A DNA stretch of 64,000 nt from Pteria penguin (taxonomy: Eukaryota; Mollusca; Bivalvia; Pterioida; Pteriidae), in contig CM068592.1 in assembly GCA_035048485.1 (NCBI GenBank), positions 42,502,045 to 42,566,044 on the forward strand. Reading direction: 5' to 3'. Positions within the stretch are counted from its first letter, which is position 1, and every line of letters begins with the position of its first letter. Below, piece after piece: positions 12,875-26,200 of this stretch. The position numbers and the translations under genes were made by a program. The notes under the pieces were generated by a model. It saw only the letters and a program-made list of their open reading frames with translations, did not search any database and was not told where the DNA came from.

Positions 12875-13136
12875 TTTTTTTACGTTACTCCACCATTATT
12901 TCACGTATATGGTGACACGCATCTGCCTGAAGCATTGCACAAACATTTATACCTTTGCAACGATCCTATCCCAAGCAGTGAGGGATCTTTTACGTGCAAC
13001 GCCTACCGTGACGTGGGACCTCGCTATTTCCTGTCTCACCCGAAAGAGGGAACATGGGTGCGCCCACGGTGGGAATCGAAGTCAGGACATTTCGATCTGG
13101 TGTAGGGCACATCATTCACTGAACCACACCGGCTAA
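12875..13136 (-). mobile_element. tRNA-derived SINE, copy 1
   Basis: On the minus strand the element starts AGCCGGTGTGGTTCAGTGAA (A-box-like), has a B-box-like CTTCGATTCCC, continues through a body with GGTCCCACGTCACGG and AAAGATCCCTCACTGC, and ends in an A-rich tail near 12871-12882. The same body, with the same order of blocks, recurs at 46563-46807 and, more decayed, at 36603-36757 and 47585-47715, which defines a dispersed family. Confidence 0.75.
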
Positions 13137-13237
13137 CATCAACCAGAGCATTCAGTATCATTTCACCTGGATTATGTATGGTGTAAAGTGGAGGAAACCA
13201 GGATGCCCATATATTACCTACACCTGTCAGTAGGCGG

Positions 13238-13388
13238 AGGCGGATTCAGGATTTCCAAAAAGGGGGCGGCACATATGAAAGACAGGTATTCCCGAAATAC
13301 TCAGCCATTTTGGATATAAAATCTTAAGTTTTACTATGTTTTTATGGCGAAAAGAGAGTGGGGGGACCCCCTCTAAATCCGCCACTGG
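13238..13388. mobile_element. GGATCTA-ended MITE-like element, copy B
   Basis: Runs from GGCGGATTCAGGATTTCC to CCCCCTCTAAATCCGCCA. The ends are inverted repeats of each other (GGCGGATT and AATCCGCC). The interior contains CATATGAAAGACAGG and a G-run that pairs with the C-run near the other end. Confidence 0.6.
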
Positions 13389-13489
13389 CAGATGCCCCGC
13401 AGGACATCCGAGAAAACGAACCTAAGCTTGTCTGAGAGGCCACAGCGAGTTACAGCACAAGGCTAATGATGTGGCATGAACGAATTATA

Positions 13490-13627
13490 TTCTAAATCAT
13501 ATCGTATACAAATCATATCGTATACAAACATATCGTATACAAATCATATCGTATACAAATCATATCGTATACAAACATATCGTATACAAATCATATCGTA
13601 TACAAATCATATCGTATACAAACATAT
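13490..13627. repeat. 15-16-bp tandem repeat with alternating unit length
   Basis: CATATCGTATACAAAT (16) and CATATCGTATACAAA (15) alternate, about nine copies. The pattern two long plus one short is itself repeated. Confidence 0.85.
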
Positions 13628-14339
13628 CCAAATCCCAAACCAAATTGTCTTGTCGTTAAAGAATAATTGCAAACTCCCCTAATGTTATATAGTTTGGACG
13701 AAGTATTACCCTTTTGCATGGGATTATTTAGAATGAACAAATGCAAACCTTCATCTAAAGACAGATAAAAATGAAGCCTTTGAATTCATTCTTGATTGCA
13801 TAGCCATCGATAAAACATATAAAAACCTCAATCTGTCTCAAAATAAATAACTTGGGCTATGCGAGTATATATCAACAAGAAAGGTATGAAATGGTCCGAC
13901 TGATGTGCAAAACACAGAAAGTAGTCCCTACATTTTGTCAAAGAAGGAAATGTATTAATTAAACATTATAATGATTTTTCTTGTAGTTTTGTTACATCAT
14001 AAATAAATGTAAACATAAGACGCAAGCTCACATTGCTAGAGTACATGCATACATGTAGAAGGCAAATTAGAATTGGTATACACATTATACCAAACAATTT
14101 GGCTAATGTATTGATTTACACGCTATACCGAACATGATTTGACCAATGCATTGGTTTTGCTTTGCATTCAGCTGAGTAAGAGGACAGAAACTGCTGTTGA
14201 TGGCATAAACAAGTTAAAAAAACACATCACATTTGCAGCTACATGGACCTGAAAGTACAAGGAAGTTAGTTTTATTGGATTTCAATCAAATGATGGAAAT
14301 AAACCTACAGGGACAGCAGATTAGAGAGACATGCCACCA

Positions 14340-16085
14340 CTAAGACAGCAGTTATGCTGTAATAGCCAAAGGAAGTAAATGGAAAGAGATTAAAGAAATA
14401 TGATTCCCCTTAGGCTGCAGAAAGACTGAGATTGTTGTCAGAATTAAGTGAAAACAGATTAGAGAAACATGACACGACTTAGACAGCAGTAGGACGGAGA
14501 TAGTCAGAGGAAGTAAGAGGAAACAGATTACAGAGACACGACGCCACTTAGACAGCAGTAAGACCGAGATAGTCAGAGGAAACAAGTGGAAACCGATTCG
14601 AAACATCACACCACTTAGACAGCAATGAAACAGAGATAGTCAGAGGTAGTAAGTGGAAACAGATTAGAGAAACATGACTCCACTTAGACAGCAGTAAGAC
14701 TGAGATAGTCAGAGGAAGTAAGTGGAAACATATGAGAGGAGTAGAGAAACATGACTCCACTTAGACAGCAGTAAGACTGAGATAGTCAGAGGAAGTAAGA
14801 GGAAACAGATTAGAGAAACATGACTCCACTTATACAGCAGTAAGACTGAGATAGTCAGAGGTAGTAAGTGGAAACCGATTCGAAACATGACTCCACTTAG
14901 ACAGCAGTAAAACAGAGATAGTCAGAGGTAGTAAGTGGAAACAGATTAGAGAAACATGACTCCACTTAGACAGCAGAAAGACTGAGATAGTCAGAGGAAG
15001 TAAGAGGAAACAGATTAGAGAAACATGACTCCACTTAGGCAGCAGTAAGACTGAGATAGTCGGAGGAAGTAAGTGGAAACAGATTAGAGAAACATGACTC
15101 CACTTAGACAGCAGTAAGACTGAGATAGTCAGAGGCAGTAAGTGCAAACAGATTAGAGAAACATGACTCCACTTATACAGCAGTAAGACTGAGATAGTCA
15201 GAGGAAGTAAGTGGAAACCGATTCGAAACATGACTCCACTTAGACAGCAGTAAAACAGAGATAGTCAGAGGTAGCAAGTGGAAACAGATTAGAGAAACAT
15301 GACTCCACTTAGACAGCAGTAAGACCGAGATAGTCAGAGGTAGTAAGTGGAAACAGATTAGAGAAACATGACTCCACTTAGACAGCAGTAAGAATGAGTC
15401 AGAGGAAGTAAGTGGAAACAGATTTGAGAAACATGACTCCACTTAGACAGATAGTCAGAGGTAGTAAGTGCAAACAGATTAGAGAAACATGACTCCACTT
15501 AGACAGCAGTAAGCCTTAGATAGTCAGAGAAAGTAAGTGGGAACAGATTAGAGAAACATGACTCCACTTAGACAGCAGAAAGACTGAGATAGTCAGAGGT
15601 AGTAAGTGGAAACAGATTAGAGAAACATGACTCCATTTAGACAGCAGAAAGACGGAGATAGTCAGAGGTAGTAAGTGGAAACAGATTAGAGAAACATGAC
15701 TCCACTTAGACAGCAGTAAGACTGAGATAGTCAGAGGAAGTAAGTGGAAACAGGTGAGAGAAACATGACTCCACTTAGACAGCAGAAAGACTGAGATAGT
15801 CAGAGGAAGTAAGTGGAAACAGGTGAGAGAAACATGACTCCACTTAGACAGCAGTAAGACTGAGATAGTCAGAGGTAGTAAGTGGAAACAGATTAGAGAA
15901 ACATGACTCCACTTAGACAGCAGAAAGACCGAGATAGTCAGAGGTAGTAAGTGGAAACAGATTAGAGAAGCATGACTCCACTAAACAGCAGTAAGACTGA
16001 GATAGTCAGAGGAAGTAAGTGGGAACAGATTAGAGAAACATGACTCCACTTAGACAGCAGAAAGACTGAGATAGTCAGAGGTAGT
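14340..16085. repeat. 69-bp satellite, about 25 copies
   Basis: Unit landmarks: AAACAGATTAGAGAAACATG, ACTCCACTTAGACAGCAGTA, AGACTGAGATAGTCAGAGG, AAGTAAGTGG. For example GACTCCACTT recurs 69 bases apart at 15301 and 15370. Variant units carry CGATTCGAAACATG instead of AGATTAGAGAAACATG. Because 69 is divisible by three, one minus-strand frame stays open across many units and reads a 23-residue hydrophobic repeat (LICFHLLPLTISVLLLSKW core). There is no start context, splice site or other gene signal, so the open frame is best read as a by-product. Confidence 0.9.
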
Positions 16086-16166
16086 ATGTGGCATGACCAG
16101 AGTGGGACTCGAATCCCGGCCTCCCGATCAGAAGTCTGACGCGATACCTCTAGGTCACACCAGCTT
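16086..16166 (-). mobile_element. tRNA-like SINE head abutting the 69-bp satellite
   Basis: Minus strand AGCTGGTGTGACCTAGAGG (A-box-like), a middle segment TCGCGTCAGACTTCTGATCG, then GGATTCGAGTCCCAC (strong B-box) and CATGCCACATAC. It is tRNA-like over about 75 bases but lies directly between two satellite arrays (14340-16085 and 16170-16860). It is probably a SINE head rather than a functional tRNA gene: no intact cloverleaf or terminator is apparent. Confidence 0.55.
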
Positions 16167-16169
16167 TTG

Positions 16170-16860
16170 TCAGTATTAATCATAGAACAATGTCAGTATC
16201 TAATCATAGTACACTGTCAGCATCAAATCATAGAACACTGTCAGCATCAAATCATAGAACATGTCAGCATCAAATCACAGAACACTGTCATCATCATTCA
16301 CAGAACACTGTCATCATCAAATCATAAAAGCTGTCATCATCAAATTACAGTACACTGTCAATATCAAATCATGGATCACTCAGTATCAAATCATAGTACA
16401 CTATCAGTCTCAATACATAGTACACTGTCAGTATCAAATCATAAAAAACTGTCAGCATCAAATCATAGTACACTGCAACAATACACTGTCATCATCAAAT
16501 CATAGAACACTGTCAGCATCAAATCATAGAACATGTCAGTATCAAATCATAGAACACTGTCAGTATCAAATCATAGAACACTGTCATCATCATTCACAGA
16601 ACACTGTCATCATCAAATCATAAAAAGCTGTCATCATCATATTACAGTACACTGTCAATATCAAATCATAGATCACTCAGTATCAAATCATAGTACACTG
16701 TCAGTCTCAATTCATGGTACACTGTCAGTATCGAATCATAGAAAACTGTCAGCATCAAATCATAGTACACTGTAACAATACACTGTCATCATCAAATCAT
16801 AGAACACTCTCAGCATCAAATCATAGCACACTGTCAGCATCAAATCATAGAACAGAGATC
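16170..16860. repeat. 24-bp satellite with 296-bp higher-order period
   Basis: Basic unit ACACTGTCAGCATCAAATCA plus TAGA, with variants TCATCATC, AGTATC and AGTCTC. The block with the marker CATTCACAGAACACTG occurs near 16295 and again near 16591, and the variant order between them is repeated, so a roughly 296-bp block of a dozen units was duplicated as a whole. Confidence 0.85.
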
Positions 16861-17209
16861 TTATCATTTAATGATTTATTCAGAAAACAACAATGCATCC
16901 TATATAATTATGCATTTAAAACATCCATATCAATATGGCTTAAATCATTTCCTGTAGAAACGATAAACATCCATATCAGTATGACTTAAATCATTTCCTG
17001 TAGAAACGATACACATTCAATGTTTGGTTACATTATGGAACATGAAATACGCATAAACGCATTTCATTTATATGAAACCTTAAATATGCATAAATGCATT
17101 TCTTTTTTTTCTTTTTTAATCATATCAACCAAATCAACAAACTGGCTTCACTTGTGGAATAAGCATTAATATTCAAACAATGATATGATCTTTAATCAAC
17201 ATATATTAT

Positions 17210-20200
17210 TTATTTCCAATCCATTCCATTAAAAAGAGTTTTCATATTTCTAAAAATGGGATCGTCAGTGGTGGCATTAGTGAGTAGGCAGCCGACATAA
17301 GCATGGGTGTCCCAAACTGGGTGAGATATCACTTTACAGCATCCCAAATCTTCTATCTCAAAACCTAAGTGTCTGTAACCATCATTTGTCTCGAAGAAAG
17401 ACGAGTTGGTATGTCCACTCAGATACTGCAAGGAGATGGAAAAGTCATGAAAAAGTGTTTCATTGATTATCATTTATACAAATCATTTTCATTCAGTTTG
17501 AGAAGATTTTTTTTTAATGTTTTAATGTTACTACAAATCCACACAGAAAACACTTGATTACTGTCTGCGCCACTCATTTTGTAAACCGAAAAATCTGGAT
17601 TTTCACTTATTTATCTTTAAAATAGTTTTACAAAATTAATATCAATCGACAGAGATTGTTTAGTCGTAACTTTTGGTGTATGTTATATGTTTCTACGAAG
17701 CAGCATTCGTATTTTATAGGGAAAAATCATTTTAGATAGGGCGTTTTCTATGTTAATTTTGACGTGACGTCGTCGATGTCTAACATTGAGTCTATGGGAA
17801 ACTTGGCGATGTCACGTCAAAATTTAACATGGAAATCGCCCTATCTAAAATTGATTTTTTTCTATAAAATATGAACGCTTCTTCATACAAACATATAGCA
17901 TACACCAAAAGTTACGACTAAACAAGATCTATCGAATGGTTTTGCCTTTTTGAAATTATTCTGAAGATGAATAACTGAAAATCCATATTTTCCAGTTTCC
18001 TGAGTGAGTGGCACGGACAGTAATTCGCATTTCTTGTTTTTCTTTTTTTCTTAAACTCCTCATATGTATAGATCCAGATGATCAAGGTCTGGATCCACCC
18101 CCAGATTCAGCGAAAATTACTTTTCTTGTTATATTTCCATGCAAAATAAGAAATTTCATGCACCAAAACATGAGTGAATCCCTCTCAGAAAATTCATTGA
18201 GGGTGGACCCCCTCTCAACAAAATGTCTGGATCCACGCCTGCCTCATTTTGTAAATATTTGTCCAAAGAACTGGAACTTATTACTGAAAATTACTCTATG
18301 ATTCTTAATAAATGAATTCTGATTTCCTTACCTTTTTACATGTATATTAGTAAAATTTGAGACATGCAGATATCCATCAATATTTCTGTCAACAAATACA
18401 TATAAACTAGATGTGTCATTACACTACGAATGCCTTGCAGACTGCAAAGTTTAAGACATTTTCTAAGTCCAAGGGATATAACGTCAAAAACATACTTGAA
18501 TAGCATATATTGGTTAATTTTTGCGAGTGTCTTATTTTCAATCAGTTTATGACTGCATATGATTCACCAAAATAAAATCAGCAAAGCTAGAGCATGTTTA
18601 CAAAACATATGCTGTGGACTAAATCTATAGCAGCAACAAAGCTTTCCTAAATTATACTAGTAAGTTTCATGAGCTATAATTTCTATAGATATAAACAGTA
18701 GGGACTTTGCCTTTTGACATATTGACCCTCATATCTATAGGCATCCTTCCCATTTGATAAGATTCTAATTTACTTCTGTTTAAAAGACCTTAAGCTGTAA
18801 AATGTGAAATGTGATCTAATTATGATGCACAGTTAATGATATATAATAATATATGAAAATCACCTGAAAACCAATGATTTCAGTCTTTTCTATCAGTTGG
18901 GACCTTGACCTTTGACCCCAAAATTAATAGGATGTTTTCTCTCTTGATAAGTAAGCATATATCCAAATTTAGTTTCAATATAATGAAAAGTACTTGATTA
19001 ATCATCAGGAAACCAATAATTACGGTCTATTTTTGTCAGCTGTGACCTTGACCTTTGAACTCCAAAATCAATAAGGTTCTTCCTCTCTTGATAAGTAAGA
19101 ATAGATCGAACTTTGGTTTGAATATGATATATGATGAAAGTACTCGAGTTATCATCAGGAAAACAATAATTGACCGATTTCCGCCCTTAGTGGATTTCCC
19201 GAGCTTCCAAGAACAAAATCGCAGTATAAGAAAGCATATGGTTCTCTGCATGAATCTCATCGCTCATTACAGATATGTTTTTATGAATTATTGACTGCTT
19301 AGCATTGATCTGTTAAAATTATATCATTCATATGGTTGTGCTTTTCACGTTTCAATGGAGTTGTAGCTTGTAGTACTAACAGCCATTAGTCAGATTTGGC
19401 CTAATTTTGTGAGTAGTGTAAAGCAGGTTTGTCCGCTGTATCCCCATGTTCTTCTGGCAAAAGTCAAATGTGACATTTCTTAAACTGCCATCCGTATGGT
19501 ATTACGTAATTAGCTTACTGGATATAAGTCGACTGTTTTACCTGATGAAATACTAGTACATGTATCATGTGTTACCCTTGTAATGATTTTTCTCTGATGA
19601 TTTGCTAGTACATGTACCATGTGTTACCTTTGTAATGATTTTTCTCTGATGATTTGCTAGTACATGTATCATGTGTTACCTCTGTAATGATTTTTCTCTG
19701 ATGATTTGCTAGTACATGTATCATGTGTTACCTCTGTAATGATTTTTCTCTGATGATTTGCTAGTACATGTACCATGTGTTACCTCTGTAATGATTTTTC
19801 TCTGATGATTTGCTAGTACATGTATCATGTGTTACCTCTGTAATGATTTTTCTCTGATGATTTGCTAGTACATGTATCATGTGTTACCTCTGTAATGATT
19901 TTTCTCTGATGATTTGCTAGTACATGTATCGTGTGTTACCTTTGTAATGATTTTTTTCTAATGATTTGCTAGTACATGTATCATGTGTTACCTTTGTAAT
20001 GATTTTTCTCTGATGATTTGCTAGTACATGTATCATGTGTTACCTTTGTAATGATTTTTCTCTGATGATTTGCTAGTACATGTACCATGTGTTACCTATG
20101 TAATGATTTTTCTCTGATGATTTGCTAGTACATGTATCATGTGTTACCTTAGTACATGTATCATGTGTTAGCTTTGTAATGACTGGGGCAACCTTATTAA

Positions 20201-23200
20201 TTAATGGTATATATAAATGTACTAGTGGGCAGTAGTATCCCATTGTTATTTGAATAATTTTTAACAAGTGCGATTTAAGGACACTTCTGTAGGTTGTATA
20301 AATTCAATAATACACTGTTAATGAAAAGGACAGATTTGTCCATTCCAGGATAGTATATGTCTCTTTTTCTTTATGAGACTTGCAGAGTACATTTTTCTTT
20401 TTTTTTATGAGACTAGCAGAGAACTTTTTTTCTTTTCTTAGAAATATATTCTCTGCATTTACACATCTCTTTCTTCAACATTTCTCTGATATCTTCAAAA
20501 ACTGTTAACTGTAGTATTGGTGATCCTAGAACTCGGAACAACTAGGTATATTTATAATTCTACGATGATAAGTTAAATTAAATTGTGTAATATACGGCTT
20601 TGTGAAGTAGGCCCACAGATCAATGGTATTGCTTAAACCATGCACAAAGTTTTAAATCAAAAATCAATAATTAATGCAATGGGAAAATTTACAAGCATCA
20701 TGAATTGGTGAATATTCACTAGTTTAACCGAATTTGCAAAAGCAAACACCATTTTTATTAAATCGTGAATCAAGAAGTTTGTGAGGGAAAAAAAGGAGGG
20801 GGTGTTGAGGATTAATCAGCAACTTTGAAAAAAGAGAACTTTCTTTTGTCAAAATCCAGAAAACATATCTTATCCCAGATATGAAATCATACATGAATCT
20901 TGATATGACACTGTCATTCGAGGGCCATATTTCAGTGTATAATGACCTATACTAGATCTAATTCTAACTTCGCTATTTCTATTTTTGACAGTATACCGGT
21001 ATGTTCATGGTAATTATGTTGACAAAATAAGATGCATCGACAAGAACATGGTGTATCCTCTACCTTATCAGATGAATGTCATGTGATATATACCTGTGTA
21101 TATGAATAATCTGTGCAGGTGAACTATCATGTCACCATATTTGTATATATATTTGTTTACATGAACATTATGATTTTTTCACACACACATACACACACAC
21201 ACAAAAAGATATATGAAACACGCTAAGGTCAATAAGAGTGGTTCTACTGCCATTTTTATATATGCAAATTCACTCAGGCAACAGTCCAGCATTACACCTG
21301 TCAAAAAATCTGACCAAATTCTACAAATTTTCATCAGCTTGACATTTTTACCCCCGAAATCAATAGGGTTTTTCCTCTCTTGATAAGTAAGCAAGTATCC
21401 AAATTTGGCTTCGATATAGTGAAAATTAGTTGATAAATAATCAGGAAACTAATAATGAAAGTCTATTTTCATCAGCTGTGACCTTGATATTTGTCATTTT
21501 GACCCCAAAATCGATAGAGTTCTTCTTCTCTTTATAAGTAAGCACAGATTCAAATTTGATTTGAATATGAAGAAAGGTACTTGAGTTATCATTCGGAAAC
21601 CAATAATTACAGTCAATTTTCTTCAGCTGTGACCTTGACCTTTGGACCCTAAAATCAATAGGGTTCTTCCTCTCTTGATAATAAGGCAAATGTCCAAATT
21701 TGGTTTGAATATGTTGAAAAATACTTGGGTTATCATCTGGAAATGAAATGTGTGACGGAAGGACAGACAATGCAAACACTTACCAGGTGGGAGCATAGAA
21801 AAATTATTTGACCCTAACCAAATCAGACCCTGACCTACGTCATCTTATGATGTATCAGTATACCAAATTTCAATTCAATAAGTGCATTCATTGAAGAGAT
21901 AGAGCACAGAAACTGTTCATTACTGGAAATTTGTTAAGTCCAAAGGATACAACTCCATCAAAAATTATTCCACCGAGTCCAGATCAAATCTTGACCTACC
22001 GGTAGATTATCTTGTGATGTAACAGTATACCAAATTTCAATTCAATATGTACACCTGTTGCAGAGATAGAGCACGGAAACAAAATGATGACAAAATGACC
22101 TAAGGACAGAAAGGGGTAACACTATGCCCTGACCATTTTCAATGGAGAAGCATAAAAATTCCCATGATCAATATTCTTCATGAATAATGAGTGTATATAC
22201 TGTGAGACAATGGATGAATATTTTTCGAATATAAACATTCTATAACTACTTACAGGAGTACCAGACGAAGGATCTATAAAGTCTGCCCAATATCCGAAAT
22301 CTGTTAGAACTCTACATATTTCTATTGCTCCTTCAATAAACTGCAAAACAAATTATCACTGTGATGTAAATACGATAAAATCATCATGAAAAAAAGCATG
22401 CATATGATGTGATGGCAAAATGCTTATTCTCTGGCAAAAGCAATCCTCTTTTATAAGGCAAAGTCAAAGATAGATTTGGTGATTGATAAGACAATAAGAA
22501 ATAAAGCAATGATATATGGGAACTACTCCTACAAAATATATGAAATCTGTGGTAAGTTTTTAAGTTTAATACATGTACATCATTGTTCAAGATGTACCAG
22601 TTCATAGGACTTATGTAGACAACAGGATCCAATAACGACAACTCTAAATAGCCAACAGTACATATTGACGATCAAAAATAAGTTTTTAAAAGCAAGTGCT
22701 CACCTAATTTAGTTGTGTAAACTAAACTGGGTATGAAAAATGCTTAAAATCAGTAATACATGACTGGTAAAACATTTTACAGTCTTTTGTTTAAACATTC
22801 AGCTTTTACAGACTTTGACTTTAACTTTTTGCATATGCTGATCCAAACTTATTTTTATTTTCAATTTACCTAAGGTAAGTACAAAGCATTTTATCTACGG
22901 TAGGTACAGAGCAATCTACCAACGGTAAATACAGAGCAGTTTACCTATGGTAAGTACAGAGCAGTTTACCTTTGGTAAGTACAGAGCAGTTTACCTATGG
23001 TAAGTACAGAGCAATTTACCTACGGTAAGTACAGAGCAATTTACCTAGGGTAAGTACAGAGCAATTTACCTACGGTAAGTACAGAGCAGTTTACCTATGG
23101 TAAGTACAGAGCAATTTACCTACGGTAAGTACAGTGCAATTTACCTTTGGTAAGTACAGAGCAATTTACCTATGGCAACTACAAAGCATTTTATCTACCA

Positions 23201-26200
23201 TAGGTACAGGGCAATCTACCTACAGTAAGAACAGAGCAATTTACCTTTGGTAAGTACAGAGCAGTTTACCTACGGTAAGTACAGAGCAATCTACTTATGG
23301 TAAGTACAGAGCAATTTACCTATGGTAAGTACAAAGCAATTTACCTACGGTAAGTACGGTACAAAGCAATTTACGTATGGTAAGTACAGAGCAATTTACC
23401 TACGGTAAGTACAGAGCATTTTAGCAGAGATTCTTTTTCACTAAACCACAGATATCTCGGATGCAAACCTTTCTGACCAAAAGAAACATTTGGTAAAAAG
23501 ACTGCTATTACCAATCTTAAACCTTGTGAGGTAGAAACATTCTCTGTGTTAAAGAGAGGCTGTACTTGATACTCACTGTTTTCAGAAGCTGTTCCCTCTC
23601 TACCTCAACCTCTTGGCTCCATCCTGACATGTCAAAGATCGTGCGATGACTAATTGTTAAAACTGTTAAAGGGCCTGAACGCATGTCTCTATTCGGGAAC
23701 AAACTGCTAAAATCTAAAAACATACATCATATCTATTAATCAAGAAATTAAGACAAAAAGTACAGTTAACAAGGAAACTTAACAGTCTTCTTAAGACAGG
23801 CAGCCAGTCTCAAAAAGAAGTTCCTCCAAAGAGATCAACCTATTTTACCTCACTTCTGAATGTTCCTAGTAACAAAACAACAACGCTTGTAGATTACCAC
23901 AAGCATGTCATTCCTATCTGGCTTGCAAAATATAATATCAGGGTTTTCAGTAAGAATTGTTTGAGGAGGTGATTTAGAATTATAATATCAGGGTTTTCAA
24001 TAAGAATTGCGTGAAAAATTGTCAAATCAGATGATGTCACAATACTTTACACCTCGGACAAAACATTGAAAATGTATTGTGACATTACGAAATTCAATAA
24101 ATATTCCGCGAAAGGATGGGGTCAATTGTTTGAGGAGGTGATTTAGAAGGCGTATCCTTTCACCATATGCATGAATGAGAGTAGTAAATTCGAAATAAAT
24201 TGACGTGATAGTATTTCGCCAGCTGCCAGCTCTTATGGAAATCCCTGTAATATAAGATTGTATTAGCTAGTTGAAAATAAAAACTGTTCATGTATCACCA
24301 CTTCCTAACTTGCAATTTTTGGATGGTGCATACAGATCATTTTCTAAAGTTTCACCTAGATCACTGCAAAAATGAACATTTTAAAAACTTTAATATCAAT
24401 TCTCTGTTAGAAACCTGAAAAATGCAATGACTCATGGCCATGACATGTCATGGACTTTAATGATTTTTGGTAAAAATTTATTTGAAATACATGTACTGAG
24501 AAAAATATGAACTTGACTTTTTCCAAGTTGGTTGCCATTGCCATGGTAACCATGACTGAAATTTAAAATATTTGAACAATTGTGAGAACAAGGTATTTTC
24601 AAGAGGCTCGTTTCCACGGAAACACATACGGTAGGTTGCTTCAATTTTGATCATCAATGTTTTTAATATTTATCAGTAAAAATGATTTAACAAAATTATG
24701 TTTTTGCATGTATTTATGTTTTAAAATTTTGAAATTGTTAGGGGACTAGGAGTACCAATGCCTGTCAACTAATGAATATCACCATACATTTGCAAGAAAA
24801 TTATTTAAATTAAATAGAGAAACTTACATTTTTTTTTTCACAATACAGCATTTAATATGAATACCAAGGCAACATCTTGTCATAAAGTGTAAATTAATAG
24901 GATGAGTAGGCAGTGTATTTTCATTGATCTTAACATTCTGTTAATGCACAATTTCATAAGTAACTGTGATCCTTAGAATTGACCGTTTGACCCCAAAATC
25001 AATCTCTCCCTGTACCTTTACATAAGCTAGCCTTATATGAAATTTAAAAGAAAGCAATTATTCTTAACTTAAGTCATTATCTGGCACATGAAATGCAGTG
25101 ATAAATGTCTATTTTTAGTAACAGTGATTTTTAGAATTGACCTTTTGACCCCAAAATTCGTCCCACCCTAGACTTTTACGTGAGCTAGCCTTACATTGTA
25201 TATGAAGTTTGAAAGAAATCAATTATTCCTACTCAAGTTATCATCTGGAAACTGAAATACAATGATAAATGTCTATTTTTAGTAAGAGTGACCCTTAGAG
25301 TTGACCTTTTGACCCCAAAATCGATCCCACATTAGGTCTTTATATAAGCTTACATTGTAGGAAGTTTGAAGCAAATTGGTCATTCCTCACTGAAGTCACT
25401 GTCTGGAAACCAGACAGACAGATGGGCAACAACAAACACTACAGTTCCCTCCAGTTTCACTGGCATGGGGTCTAAAAAACATGACAACATCTGACTTACA
25501 GCTAGTTATAGTTAACTTCCTGAAATAAAATAATCTCTATGAGGAAGACATAGTAACAACTAATTAAGACCAGCCACAAGTTGAAATTGTATAAGCTTCA
25601 CTGATCCTAACTTAACACTGACAGAACAAATTGACTTCAAGAATCAATTACCTTTACGCAGTATATAAGGGCAATCTTGTGCCGTGCACTCTAATCTCAC
25701 AGTTGGTTCTGCAACTGTAGAAATCCCATCCTGAAAATAACATTTTTTCAAAAGTCATATCAGTATGATTTATTTAGACAATTTCGTTTAACATACTCAC
25801 TTTTATGGCTGTTTGATAAAAAGAAAATAAAAGAATATTTGTATAAGGCCAAAAATATATATATGTGTGTTTCCACTTTCACCCTTAGGAGCAAAAGCAA
25901 GGCCTAGCATGGCATAATATGCTCTTCGCTTAGTTTGAAAGTATGGACACGTTCCCCCTTGTTGTTAAATTGTTCCATCCTAAATACATGTAGTTCATTC
26001 TGTATCCTGCCTACAAGGTTTTCTAACCAAGTAGTATTACGATTTTCACCTTTGTGCCTGAAAAACAATAAGCGTCTTTGTCTTGGGAGGTGTAAGTATA
26101 CCAAGTCTTGGCATGAGGAGTAAGTGTAATAAATTTGACAATCCTAGCTTTGGTCTGTATCCTGTCTACAAGTCCGGACAGAGGGACAGACAGACAACGC

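Noticed and set aside
16086..16166. Possible functional tRNA gene (strong A- and B-box)
   Set aside because: No complete cloverleaf with acceptor-stem pairing and no T-run terminator; it sits between satellites and looks like a SINE head.
17210..17214. AATAAA overlapping the MMADHC stop codon (minus strand 17214-17209) as the polyadenylation signal
   Set aside because: A functional signal there would place cleavage only about 20 bases past the stop, leaving almost no 3' UTR; probably coincidence.
19545..20165. CRISPR-like regular repeats of 52 bp
   Set aside because: Strict tandem array without unique spacers in a eukaryotic intron; an ordinary minisatellite.
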